Source: Eubacterium sp. | Lineage (GTDB): Bacteria > Bacillota > Clostridia > Oscillospirales > Acutalibacteraceae | NCBI GenBank assembly: GCA_014465955.1 | Contig: JACTVT010000016.1 | Location: 1-44,127, forward strand | Direction of reading: 5' to 3' | Length of the DNA: 44,127 bases | Position numbers and translations under genes: made by a program | Part shown: one piece after another, positions 31,873-39,272 of the stretch | Position numbering within the stretch: the first letter of the stretch is position 1 | Layout of the letters: every line of letters begins with the position of its first letter | Notes under the pieces: generated by a model | The model's input: the letters and a program-made list of their open reading frames with translations, nothing else | Told to the model about the DNA's origin: nothing | Database searches by the model: none

Positions 31873-33255
31873 ATGAAAAACACAGAAAAATCACTTGACG
31901 CTCTTGTTGCTCTTTGCAAAGGCAGGGGCTTTGTATATCCGGGATCTGAAATTTACGGCGGACTTGCAAATACATGGGATTACGGTCCGCTCGGCGTTGA
32001 ACTGAAAGACAATATTAAAAAGGCTTGGCGCAAAAAATTTATTCAGGAAAACAAACTGAACGTCGGTCTTGACAGCGCAATTCTTATGAATCCGCAAACC
32101 TGGGTTGCTTCAGGCCACCTCGGCGGATTTTCGGACCCGCTTATGGACTGCTGTGACTGTAAAACACGCCACCGTGCAGACGATTTGATTGAGAATTTTG
32201 ACGGCACAAACGTTGCAGGCTGGAGCAATGAGGAAATGAGCGCTTACATTAAAGAGCACAACATTCCGTGCCCGAACTGCGGCGCAAACAATTTTACCGA
32301 CATTCGCCAGTTCAACCTTATGTTCAAAACATTTCAGGGTGTTACCGAAGATTCAAAAGATGAAATTTATCTCCGCCCCGAAACTGCACAGGGTATTTTT
32401 GTAAACTTTGCAAACATTCAGCGCACCACAAGAAAGAAAATTCCGTTCGGCGTTGCACAGGTTGGCAAATCCTTCAGAAACGAAATCACACCCGGCAAAT
32501 TCATTTTCCGTGTTCGTGAATTTGAACAGATGGAACTTGAATTTTTCTGCAAACCCGGCACAGACCTTGAATGGTTTGAATACTGGAGAGGTTTCTGCCG
32601 CGACTGGCTCTACTCACTGAACATCAGCGAAGAAAATCTCAGACTTCGTGACCATTCACCTGAAGAACTTTGTTTCTATTCAAAGGCAACAACCGACTTT
32701 GAGTACCTGTTCCCGTTCGGCTGGGGCGAACTCTGGGGCGTTGCAGACAGAACAGATTATGACCTTACACAGCACATTAAAACAAGCGGCAAAAACTTGG
32801 AATACTTTGACCAGGAGGCAGGCGAAAAATACGTTCCTTACGTTATTGAGCCGTCACTCGGCGTTGAAAGACTGTTCCTTGCACTCTTAACAGAGGCTTA
32901 TGACGAGGAAATTGTTGACGAGGCAAAGGGCGACAAACGTATTGTTATGCACTTCCACCCTGCTATTGCACCGTTCAAATGCGCAGTTCTTCCGCTTTCA
33001 AAGAAACTGAATGACAAAGCAGAAGAAGTATTTGACGCACTTTCAAAGAAATTCAATGTTGACTATGATGATGCAGGCTCAATCGGCAAGCGTTACCGCC
33101 GTCAGGATGAAATCGGCACACCGTTCTGCATCACATATGACTTTGAGTCGGAAGAAGACGGCTGTGTAACCGTTCGTGACAGAGATACTATGGAACAGGT
33201 AAGAATTCCGATTGACAGCCTCGAGGCGTTTATTCAGGAAAAAATTGAATTTTAA
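31873..33255 (+). CDS. glyS: Glycyl-tRNA synthetase (dimeric type)
   Basis: Class II glycyl-tRNA synthetase of the single-chain alpha2 type, 460 residues. The N-terminus has the GRGFVYPGSEIYGGLANTWDYGPLG block typical of this enzyme, followed by a zinc-like pair of CxxC motifs (CCDCKTR and CPNCGANN). Motif 2 is FRNEITPGKFIFRVREFEQ, and motif 3 GVERLFLALLTEAY. The C-terminal anticodon-binding domain has GKRYRRQDEIGTPFCITYD. The start follows AAGGAG. No glyQ partner is needed for this type. Confidence 0.97.
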   Translation: MKNTEKSLDALVALCKGRGFVYPGSEIYGGLANTWDYGPLGVELKDNIKKAWRKKFIQENKLNVGLDSAILMNPQTWVASGHLGGFSDPLMDCCDCKTRHRADDLIENFDGTNVAGWSNEEMSAYIKEHNIPCPNCGANNFTDIRQFNLMFKTFQGVTEDSKDEIYLRPETAQGIFVNFANIQRTTRKKIPFGVAQVGKSFRNEITPGKFIFRVREFEQMELEFFCKPGTDLEWFEYWRGFCRDWLYSLNISEENLRLRDHSPEELCFYSKATTDFEYLFPFGWGELWGVADRTDYDLTQHIKTSGKNLEYFDQEAGEKYVPYVIEPSLGVERLFLALLTEAYDEEIVDEAKGDKRIVMHFHPAIAPFKCAVLPLSKKLNDKAEEVFDALSKKFNVDYDDAGSIGKRYRRQDEIGTPFCITYDFESEEDGCVTVRDRDTMEQVRIPIDSLEAFIQEKIEF

Positions 33256-33268
33256 TTAACATTATTGT

Positions 33269-33370
33269 GTCCCCCTTGTCAAAGGGGGAACGGTTGTTTA
33301 CAACCGAGGGGGATTCCGAACAAAATCCCTCCGCCTCGTAAACTCGGCACCTCCCTTTAACAAGGGAGGC
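33269..33370. repeat. Family B pair (33269-33315 and 33324-33370)
   Basis: A 5-G element with arm CGGTTGTTTACAACCG and an opposite GGAGG element with arm GCCTCGTAAACTCGGC. It has the same arrangement as 25309-25420 and 42202-42301. Confidence 0.85.
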
Positions 33371-33398
33371 AAATAACAAAACCAAAAAGGTGACTACT

Positions 33399-34832
33399 AT
33401 GAATCTTGACCGTGGATTAATCAAAGCACAGGCAAAACAACTTATCAAAGGCAAAGTAATGAAACTGTTTTTAACTGTTTTCATTATTCAGTGCATCGTC
33501 GCTGTTCCGAACATTATAAACCTTGCCGTTTCTGCACCCGAATATGAAAATATCTTTCAGAATTACGGCAGTTATTTTGATGATTTTGACTTTGATGATG
33601 AATTCAATAATTATCAGTTTGAAGATGATTATGATGACGATGATTACAACCCGTATGCCGATGATTTTGAAAATTTCGGCACTGACAACAATTCAGGCAA
33701 AGGCGATTTCTATAATTTCGGCACATCATTTACGCCGACAGACGCTAAAACAGAAATTGCACCGCAGAAAGCAACGATTAACCCTGCTGCAGCAAGCATA
33801 ATTTCATTATTAGCATCTGTTGCACAGTTTTTGCTTTTGCCGCTTTCCGTTACTCTCCTCTATTTCTTCGTGCTGTTTATCAGAGGCAAGGAATTCAGCG
33901 GAACTGACGGGCTGAAATTTATTTTGAAAGAATCATTTACAAATAATTACGGCAACAAACTCGGCGTTGCAATTTTGAGAGGACTTATAATCTCAGGTCT
34001 TGCCTTGATTTCTGTTCCGATTTTCTGCATACCTGCAATTATTTTCGGTTACAGCAGTTATTTCGCATCAGAAATTCAGTGCGACAATCCGCAGCTTTCG
34101 CCGTGGCAGGCAATCAAACTGAGCAAAAAGATGATTAAGGGCAACAGAACAGAGCTGTTTGTGCTTGATTTAAGTTTCATTCCGTGGTATCTGCTTTGCT
34201 TTTTCGTATTCCCGATGATTTACGTTATTCCGTATGTGCAGACAACAAGAGCGCTTTATTACGAGAATTTCCGTATCCGTGCGCTTCAGCAGGGCAGAGT
34301 TTCGGAAGATGATTTTATGACGGATTATCAGAGAATGCAGAAATATGCAAACGAGAATTACGCCGCAGGCTATCAAACGGGTGCAAACGGCTATCAGCCA
34401 AACGCATATCAGCAAAATCCGTATAATCCGCAGCAGCCAAACGCTCAGCAGAATACTTATCAGCCAAACGGCACACCGTATCAGCAAAACACAACATATC
34501 AGCAGGTAAACACAGAGCAGTCCGGCACTTGCAATGCAAGCCATGTGCAGTCGCCGCCGTTCTACACTGTACCACCGACACCAACGGCTGATTCCGTAGG
34601 GTTCGGCGTCCCCGACGAACCGCAATCCAACCCGACACCAACGGCTGATTCCGTAGGGTTCGGCGTTTCCGACGAACCGTCTGTAGGTGTTGATGACCAT
34701 ATCGAACCGCAGCCAACAACTGACCCTGCCGAAACCGCAGAGCCCGAACCACAACCCGAACCGCTTAAGCCAAGCGAAAAATATACACCCGTAACTCCGC
34801 CGACCGAAAACTACACTCCGACGGAAGAATAA
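33399..34832 (+). CDS. DUF975 membrane protein with repeat-invaded tail
   Basis: A 477-residue integral membrane protein. The N-terminus RGLIKAQAKQLIKGK starts the DUF975 domain, which has about five membrane segments. A long acidic Asp/Asn/Phe-rich loop (about 55-110) interrupts it. After the domain comes a Gln/Asn/Pro-rich tail (about 325-380), then two tandem 19-residue units PTPTADSVGFGV(P/S)DEP. These units are encoded by two family A repeat copies (34596-34622, 34653-34679) read in frame. The tail ends in a Pro/Glu-rich segment. The ATG at 33399 after AAAAAGG is preferred over the GTG at 33390. Function is unknown; the tail is probably disordered. Confidence 0.85.
   Translation: MNLDRGLIKAQAKQLIKGKVMKLFLTVFIIQCIVAVPNIINLAVSAPEYENIFQNYGSYFDDFDFDDEFNNYQFEDDYDDDDYNPYADDFENFGTDNNSGKGDFYNFGTSFTPTDAKTEIAPQKATINPAAASIISLLASVAQFLLLPLSVTLLYFFVLFIRGKEFSGTDGLKFILKESFTNNYGNKLGVAILRGLIISGLALISVPIFCIPAIIFGYSSYFASEIQCDNPQLSPWQAIKLSKKMIKGNRTELFVLDLSFIPWYLLCFFVFPMIYVIPYVQTTRALYYENFRIRALQQGRVSEDDFMTDYQRMQKYANENYAAGYQTGANGYQPNAYQQNPYNPQQPNAQQNTYQPNGTPYQQNTTYQQVNTEQSGTCNASHVQSPPFYTVPPTPTADSVGFGVPDEPQSNPTPTADSVGFGVSDEPSVGVDDHIEPQPTTDPAETAEPEPQPEPLKPSEKYTPVTPPTENYTPTEE
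34575..34681 (+). repeat. 57-bp tandem repeat inside the DUF975 gene with family A palindromes
   Basis: The unit at 34575 recurs at 34632. Each includes CGTAGGGTTCGGCG and CCGACGAACCG, a family A hairpin that keeps the reading frame. The two copies differ in a CCC/TTT loop base pair only. Confidence 0.85.
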
Positions 34833-34838
34833 AAAACA

Positions 34839-34936
34839 GCCCCCTTGTTAAAGGGGGCTGTCACATTTATGTGACTGGGGGATTTTTTTAAATCCCTCCG
34901 AGTGCTTCGCACCCACCTCCCTTTAACACGGGAGGC
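34839..34936. repeat. Family B pair (34839-34884 and 34891-34936)
   Basis: A 5-G element with arm TGTCACATTTATGTGAC, then an opposite GGAGG element with arm GAGTGCTTCGCACCC. It directly follows the DUF975 stop, where it could end that transcript. Confidence 0.85.
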
Positions 34937-34965
34937 ATTTTTTTACTTTATTTCTCCGCCGCACC

Positions 34966-35166
34966 TTATGAACATCCTTCACAATGCTCGCAGTCTGGAA
35001 ACTATGATTTGTCATAAGGAATATGATTACGGTCATAATAATCACGCACGGCGGCGGCAACCGCTTCTTCGGCAAGCACCGAACAGTGTATTTTATGCGG
35101 CGGAAATCCGTCAAGCGCCTCATTGCTGATTTTTGTTGTTGCTGCATTATCGGCATATACAAACAT
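34966..35166 (-). pseudogene. Collapsed nifS-nifU remnant, chimeric
   Basis: From the ATG after AGGAGA the frame reads MFVYADNAATTKISNEALD, the exact start of a NifS cysteine desulfurase. It then switches to GFPPHKIHCSVLAEEAV and RDYYDRNHIPYDKS, the C-terminal part of a NifU scaffold. The middle of both genes (about 1.5 kb) is missing. The frame stops at a TAG (35002), but reading on gives FPDCEHCEGCS and a TAA, a Cys-rich tail that looks like the true original end. The 54-residue product has neither the PLP site nor the scaffold cysteines, so it is non-functional. It is last in the metY-cysK strand order. Confidence 0.8.
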
Positions 35167-35200
35167 TATTTTATTTCTCCTATATATATCCTCACAAAAG

Positions 35201-35251
35201 CATCCCTTTACACAAGGGAGGAGGCAAAGCGTCGGCTTTGACGGAGGGATT
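35201..35251 (-). repeat. Family B element (single)
   Basis: Begins CATCCCTTTACACAAGGGAGG and continues to a variable arm CAAAGCGTCGGCTTTG and GGAGGGATT, just upstream of the nifS-nifU remnant's ribosome-binding site. Confidence 0.75.
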
Positions 35252-35257
35252 GATGAT

Positions 35258-35340
35258 GCGGTGCGCCGAGGACGGTGCACCCTACAGTGTTAAAAAGATG
35301 TTATTATAATTTTAGGGAGAGCGCAGAGGCTCTCCCCTGT
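35258..35340. repeat. Family A palindromes (35258-35285 and 35314-35340)
   Basis: The first reads GCGGTGCGCCG-AGG-ACGGTGCACC ending CTAC. The second is a weaker copy with arm GGGAGAGC/GCTCTCCC. They fill the gap between cysK and the nifS-nifU remnant. Confidence 0.65.
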
Positions 35341-35347
35341 AAACAAT

Positions 35348-36274
35348 TTAATCAAAAAGTGCCGTTGAAAGGTATCTTTCGCCTGTGTCAGGCAGAAGTG
35401 CAACGATGTTTTTGCCCTTAAGTTCATCTCTTTTTGCAAGTTGAAGTGCTGCCCAGACTGCCGCACCGCTTGAAATTCCGACAAGGATACCCTCAGTTTT
35501 TGCAATTTTATTGCCGATTTCAAAGGCTGCATCATTCGGTACGGTGATAATTTCATCATAAATATCCGTATCAAGCGTTTCGGGCACAAATCCTGCGCCG
35601 ATGCCCTGAATTTTGTGTGCGCCCGCAGTGCCTTTTGAAAGCACGGGTGAGGTTTCAGGCTCTACGGCAACGATTTTTACATTCGGGTTCTGCTCTTTCA
35701 GATATTTACCAACGCCCGAAAGTGTTCCGCCTGTGCCAACGCCTGCAACAAACACATCAACAGTGCCGTCTGTATCCTGCCAGATTTCAGGACCTGTTGT
35801 TTCATAATGCGCTTTCGGGTTTGCAGGATTTACAAACTGACCTAAAATAACTGCGCCGTCTGTTTCATTTTTTAGTTCTTCAGCCTTTTCAATTGCTCCC
35901 GTCATTCCCTTAGCGCCCTCGGTTAAAACAACCTCTGCACCATAAGCCTTAACAAGATTTCTGCGTTCAACGCTCATCGTTTCGGGCATTGTAAGAATAA
36001 CTTTATAGCCCTTTGCCGTGCCGACGCTTGCAAGACCGATACCCGTATTGCCTGAAGTAGGCTCAATAATGGTTGCGCCGGGTTTAAGCACGCCCGACTT
36101 TTCAGCCTCGGCGATCATGGCGTTTGCAACTCTGTCCTTAACAGAGCCTGCAGGGTTGAAAAACTCAACCTTTGCGATAATATTTGCCTGTGCATTTTCT
36201 GCTTTTTCAAGATTTGCAAGGCGTAATAACGGTGTTTTGCCGATTAATTCGGTTACATTTGTGTAAATAGACAT
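35348..36274 (-). CDS. cysK: Cysteine synthase A (O-acetylserine sulfhydrylase)
   Basis: PLP enzyme that makes cysteine from O-acetylserine and sulfide, 308 residues. The ATG after AAAGGAG gives MSIYTNVTELIGKTPLLRL; the 47-residue extension to 36415 has no support. The PLP lysine is Lys46 in PAGSVKDR. TSGNTGIG and GTGGTLSGVG bind substrate and PLP phosphate. It is followed on the same strand by the nifS-nifU remnant, and metY lies 138 bp upstream. Confidence 0.96.
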   Translation of the reverse strand: MSIYTNVTELIGKTPLLRLANLEKAENAQANIIAKVEFFNPAGSVKDRVANAMIAEAEKSGVLKPGATIIEPTSGNTGIGLASVGTAKGYKVILTMPETMSVERRNLVKAYGAEVVLTEGAKGMTGAIEKAEELKNETDGAVILGQFVNPANPKAHYETTGPEIWQDTDGTVDVFVAGVGTGGTLSGVGKYLKEQNPNVKIVAVEPETSPVLSKGTAGAHKIQGIGAGFVPETLDTDIYDEIITVPNDAAFEIGNKIAKTEGILVGISSGAAVWAALQLAKRDELKGKNIVALLPDTGERYLSTALFD

Positions 36275-36300
36275 AATTCTGACTCCTTTGGTTATATTTG

Positions 36301-36403
36301 CGGGAGGGCACAGAGACCCTACCACATCGGTTGTTCTGATTTTAACGGGACGTCGAGGACGCCGTCCCCTACGATTGAATATGGGTTTCCCCTCAAGGGG
36401 AAG
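36301..36403. repeat. Family A palindromes and short B hairpin in the metY-cysK gap
   Basis: A degenerate CGGGAGGG-CACAGAGA-CCCT copy (36301), a full GGGACGTCG-AGG-ACGCCGTCCCC copy ending CTAC (36347-36372), and a TTCCCCTC-AAGGGGAA hairpin (36386-36403) within 100 bp. Confidence 0.7.
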
Positions 36404-36411
36404 GCTTAAAA

Positions 36412-37695
36412 TCAAATCTTATCAAACGCCTGGCTGAGGTCATAGATAATATCGTCAATATGCTCTGTTCCGATGGAAAGGCGGATGGTGTTATCAAAAA
36501 TTCTCTGTTCATTGAACTCTTCTTGTGATAATTGGGAATGAGTTGTGGTTTTCGGGTGAATTACAAGTGATTTCACATCTGCCACATTGGCAAGCAGCGA
36601 AAAGATTTTAAGATTATCAATAAACGCTTTAGCCTCTTTTTCGCCGCCCTTGATATTAAATGTGAAAATTGAGCCTGCGCCGTTCGGGAAGTATTTATTG
36701 TACAACTCTTTGTAGCGTGGGTCAAGCGACGGATGATTTATGCTTTCAACTTTTGGGTGATTCTGCAAAAATTTAAGCACCTTTTTCGTATTTTCAATAT
36801 GCCTGTCAAGGCGAAGTGAAAGCGTTTCGATGCCCTGAAGGAGCAGAAAAGCATTGAACGGCGAAATTGCCGCACCCGTATCACGCAGCAAAATGGCACG
36901 CACATACGTTACAAATGCCGCACTGCCTGCCGCATCAACAAAACTGATGCCGTGATAACTTGCATTCGGCTCAGTAAACTGCGGAAATTTACCGCTTGCC
37001 GCCCAGTCAAAATTACCGCTGTCAACAATAATTCCGCCGAGCGTTGTGCCGTGCCCGCCGAGGAATTTTGTGGCACTGTGAACAACGATATCAACACCGA
37101 GTTTAAACGGCTGAAGAAGATACGGCGTTGTAAACGTAGCGTCTGCCACAAGCGGAATATTATGGCGGTGCGCAATTTCGGCAAGCGCCTCAATATCTAT
37201 TATATTCGAGTTCGGATTGCCGAGTGTTTCAAAAAAAACGGCACGTGTGTTCGGCTGAATTGCATTTTCAAAATTCTGCAAATCATCGGGGTCAACGAAG
37301 GTGGTTTCAACGCCGTGCTCGGGCAGAGTGTGGGCGAGATAATTATATGTGCCGCCGTAAATCGTTTTCGCCGCAACAATGTGCGAGCCTGCCTTTGCGA
37401 GCGCCTGAAATGTGTAAGCAAGTGCTGCTGCGCCCGATGCAACTGCAAGAGCACCGACGCCGCCCTCTAAATCGGCTACTCTTTTTTCAAGCACGCCTTG
37501 TGTTGAGTTTGTAAGCCTGCCGTAAATATTGCCCGCATCTGTTAAATTAAAACGAGCCTCGGCGTGGTCGCTGTTGTGAAAAACATATGATGTGGTCTGG
37601 TAAATCGGAACTGCCCTTGAATCGGTTGCAGGGTCTGCATTTTCCTGACCTGAATGAAGTTGAATGGTTTCAAAATGATATTTGTATTCTGACAT
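36412..37695 (-). CDS. metY: O-acetylhomoserine aminocarboxypropyltransferase (MetY)
   Basis: Gamma-family PLP enzyme forming homocysteine from O-acetylhomoserine and sulfide, 427 residues. The N-terminus has FETIQLHSGQENADPATDSRAVPIYQTTSYVF, then GRLTNSTQGVLEKR and GAAALAYTFQALAKAG. The PLP lysine is in VHSATKFLGGHG. The C-terminus carries SLVIHPKTTTHSQL. An AAGGAG site supports the start. It is expressed from a promoter at 37939-37967 with a palindromic operator, next to an Rrf2 regulator, and cysK follows. Confidence 0.95.
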   Translation of the reverse strand: MSEYKYHFETIQLHSGQENADPATDSRAVPIYQTTSYVFHNSDHAEARFNLTDAGNIYGRLTNSTQGVLEKRVADLEGGVGALAVASGAAALAYTFQALAKAGSHIVAAKTIYGGTYNYLAHTLPEHGVETTFVDPDDLQNFENAIQPNTRAVFFETLGNPNSNIIDIEALAEIAHRHNIPLVADATFTTPYLLQPFKLGVDIVVHSATKFLGGHGTTLGGIIVDSGNFDWAASGKFPQFTEPNASYHGISFVDAAGSAAFVTYVRAILLRDTGAAISPFNAFLLLQGIETLSLRLDRHIENTKKVLKFLQNHPKVESINHPSLDPRYKELYNKYFPNGAGSIFTFNIKGGEKEAKAFIDNLKIFSLLANVADVKSLVIHPKTTTHSQLSQEEFNEQRIFDNTIRLSIGTEHIDDIIYDLSQAFDKI

Positions 37696-37769
37696 AATTA
37701 ATTCTCCTTAAACGTTGATTTAAACGGCGTGCCGATGATGACAACGCCTTAACAGTTATCGCTGTCTTG

Positions 37770-37835
37770 CGGGAGGTCACAGAAACTCTCCCCTACGGTC
37801 GAAAACGAATCAACATCGCTGCATTCGTTTTGAAG
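37770..37835. repeat. Family A copy and family C end fragment in the metY leader
   Basis: The family A hairpin GGGAGG-TCACAGAAA-CTCTCCCC (37770-37796) adjoins CGGTCGAAAACGAAT (37797), the terminal part of family C. A hairpin AAAACGAAT/ATTCGTTTT surrounds it. Confidence 0.65.
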
Positions 37836-37872
37836 AATTATAAATGTGTTTTACTGAACGGTTTTTTGCCAT
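37810..37872 (-). CDS. Possible 20-residue leader peptide of metY
   Basis: A short frame in the metY leader beginning MAKNRSVKHIYN and ending MQRC before a TGA, with AAAGG about 10 bp upstream of the ATG. A Met and a terminal Cys codon would suit attenuation by Met or Cys supply, but its 3' half is made of family C repeat sequence. It could well be chance. Confidence 0.25.
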   Translation of the reverse strand: MAKNRSVKHIYNSSKRMQRC

Positions 37873-37901
37873 AAAATCACTGCCTTTCAGCAAACTCCTA
37901 C

Positions 37902-37924
37902 ATTCCTACTATAATAGTAGGAAT
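37902..37924 (-). promoter_or_regulatory. Perfect palindromic operator in metY leader
   Basis: 23-bp perfect inverted repeat, ATTCCTACTAT and its complement around a single central base. It lies just downstream of the predicted metY transcript start. Its form resembles Rrf2-family (CymR/IscR) operators, and the adjacent rrf2 gene is the natural candidate. Bound there it would block elongation or initiation. A further half-site CTCCTAC lies beside it. Confidence 0.6.
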
Positions 37925-37938
37925 TAACTGTTGACATA

Positions 37939-37967
37939 ATAATAGCACCCGGCAAAATATTTGTCAA
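37939..37967 (-). promoter_or_regulatory. Promoter of metY
   Basis: Minus-strand TTGACA (37962-37967), a 17-bp spacer and TATTAT (37939-37944). It lies after the Rrf2 stop and gives a leader of about 237 nt. Confidence 0.75.
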
Positions 37968-37986
37968 GTGCTTTTTGCAAAAATTT

Positions 37987-38421
37987 CTAAATAATAAAAT
38001 CAAGCATTTTTTCTTTCTGTTCAAGTACAAGGTCGGCAACCGTGATGTTGTCAACAACGCCGTTAATGGCGTCATTCAGTTTTTTCCAGACCGAAAAGGT
38101 TGAGCATTGTTCAAATCTGTCGCATCCTGCACCGTCTTCATCAACACAGGCAATCGGTGCAAGACTGCCCTCCGTCAGCCTTAAAATCATACCGACAGTA
38201 TACTCTTCGGGCTTTTTTGTAAGTCTGTAGCCGCCGTTTGAACCACGCTCGCTTTTAACATAACCGGCACGGTTGAGCATTGAAATAATCTGCTCTAAAT
38301 ATTTAACGCTGATACCCTGACGCGCGGAAATCTCTTTAAGAGAAATATTTTCGCCGTTGTTGTTAAGCGCCAGATCAACCATAAGGCGCAGGGCATATCT
38401 GCCTTTTGTGGATATTTTCAT
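37987..38421 (-). CDS. Rrf2-family regulator, IscR-like
   Basis: A 144-residue winged-helix regulator of the Rrf2 family. It starts MKISTKGRYALRLMVDLA, with the recognition helix region in LKEISARQGISVKYLEQI, and GSNGGYRL in the wing. Cys92, Cys100 and Cys106 (spacing 7 and 5) lie at the position of the IscR cluster ligands, which suggests a [2Fe-2S] cluster. The DNA-binding palindrome at 37902 lies just after it. The ATG at 38421 after GGAG is preferred over 38433. It may govern sulfur assimilation, and once the nifS-nifU genes, in response to Fe-S status. Confidence 0.88.
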   Translation of the reverse strand: MKISTKGRYALRLMVDLALNNNGENISLKEISARQGISVKYLEQIISMLNRAGYVKSERGSNGGYRLTKKPEEYTVGMILRLTEGSLAPIACVDEDGAGCDRFEQCSTFSVWKKLNDAINGVVDNITVADLVLEQKEKMLDFII

Positions 38422-38498
38422 ATTGTACTCCATTAATTTTGAAATTCTTGTTTTTTGCGGGCGGATGGTATCCGCCCATACGGGAAATGTTATTGCAA

Positions 38499-39167
38499 TT
38501 ACAATCTTGCCTCTAAACGGTAAATCGGCATACCCATATCCGAAAAGCGTTTTTCATATTCGGTAACAATATTGCCCTCAAAACCGCTTTTATGCAAATC
38601 AAGCGAAACATTACTGAGTTTAAAGCCGTTTGCCGAGAAACTTTCAATCGAAAACTCAAAAAAGTGCATATTATCCGTTTTCTGGCAGATAACACCGTCA
38701 GAGGTGAGAATATTTTTATAAATATTCAAAAATCTTTCGTGCGTCAGTCGGTGCTTTGCGTACTTTGCCTTCGGAAACGGGCAACTGAAATTAAGATAAA
38801 TTTCATTTACACTGTGCTCGCTGATATAACTCGGCAGATATTCTGCCTCACAATTCATAAAGCGTATATTTGTAAGCCCCATATCCTGCGCCGTTTCGCA
38901 CGCCGTTACGATAACGTTTGCCGTTTTTTCAACTGCAATTATATTAAACTCGGGGTGCTGTTTTGCATAGGTGCAGGCAAAAGTGCCTTTGCCGCAGCCG
39001 ATTTCAAGTATTAAAGGATTGTCATTTCCGAAAATTTCGGATATATTATAAAGTTTGATTTCATTCTTAGCATTTTCAAAATTCAAATCGTCATTCCTGC
39101 AGGGCAAAAGCATATCACTGCAGTCAAGAAGCCTTGATTCGAGATTTTTCTTTTTCCTCATTCTCAT
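38499..39167 (-). CDS. trmB: tRNA (guanine-N7-)-methyltransferase
   Basis: TrmB methylates G46 in the tRNA variable loop. It has 222 residues from the ATG after GGTGATTTT (an in-frame codon at 39212 adds a non-homologous start). The SAM-binding glycine loop is LEIGCGKGTFA, and FNIIAVEKTANV follows. The active-site motif normally SDPWPK reads LNFSCPFPKAKYAKHRL, so the usual Asp is replaced by Cys and Trp by Phe. The conserved FEFSIESF and TEYEKRF near the C-terminus remain. It is downstream of the GPH transporter on the same strand and separated from it by a terminator. Confidence 0.9.
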   Translation of the reverse strand: MRMRKKKNLESRLLDCSDMLLPCRNDDLNFENAKNEIKLYNISEIFGNDNPLILEIGCGKGTFACTYAKQHPEFNIIAVEKTANVIVTACETAQDMGLTNIRFMNCEAEYLPSYISEHSVNEIYLNFSCPFPKAKYAKHRLTHERFLNIYKNILTSDGVICQKTDNMHFFEFSIESFSANGFKLSNVSLDLHKSGFEGNIVTEYEKRFSDMGMPIYRLEARL

Positions 39168-39223
39168 AAAATCACCGAGTAATAGTATATCAAAAAAATC
39201 AATAATGGTCAATTGAACAATAA

Positions 39224-39258
39224 AAAAACAGAGGTGACGAAACTCACCCCTGTTTTGA
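39224..39258 (-). terminator. Terminator of the GPH symporter gene
   Basis: Minus-strand stem AAAACAGGGGTGA/TCACCTCTGTTTT (one G-U pair) with a six-base loop, then a T run. Confidence 0.85.
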
Positions 39259-39272
39259 TAATATAAGTTAAA

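Noticed and set aside
34315..34754. Long minus-strand frames opposite the DUF975 tail
   Set aside because: They mirror the low-complexity Gln/Pro-rich coding region and have no start signals or homology.
35002..35004. Amber (TAG) recoding, for example pyrrolysine, in the nifS-nifU remnant
   Set aside because: The gene is already a deletion chimera without active sites. A nonsense mutation in a dead gene is simpler, and no pyl genes are visible.
35002..35280. A longer 92-residue version of the nifS-nifU remnant
   Set aside because: The extra N-terminal residues come from repeats; the ATG at 35166 has its own ribosome-binding site and begins with the NifS sequence.
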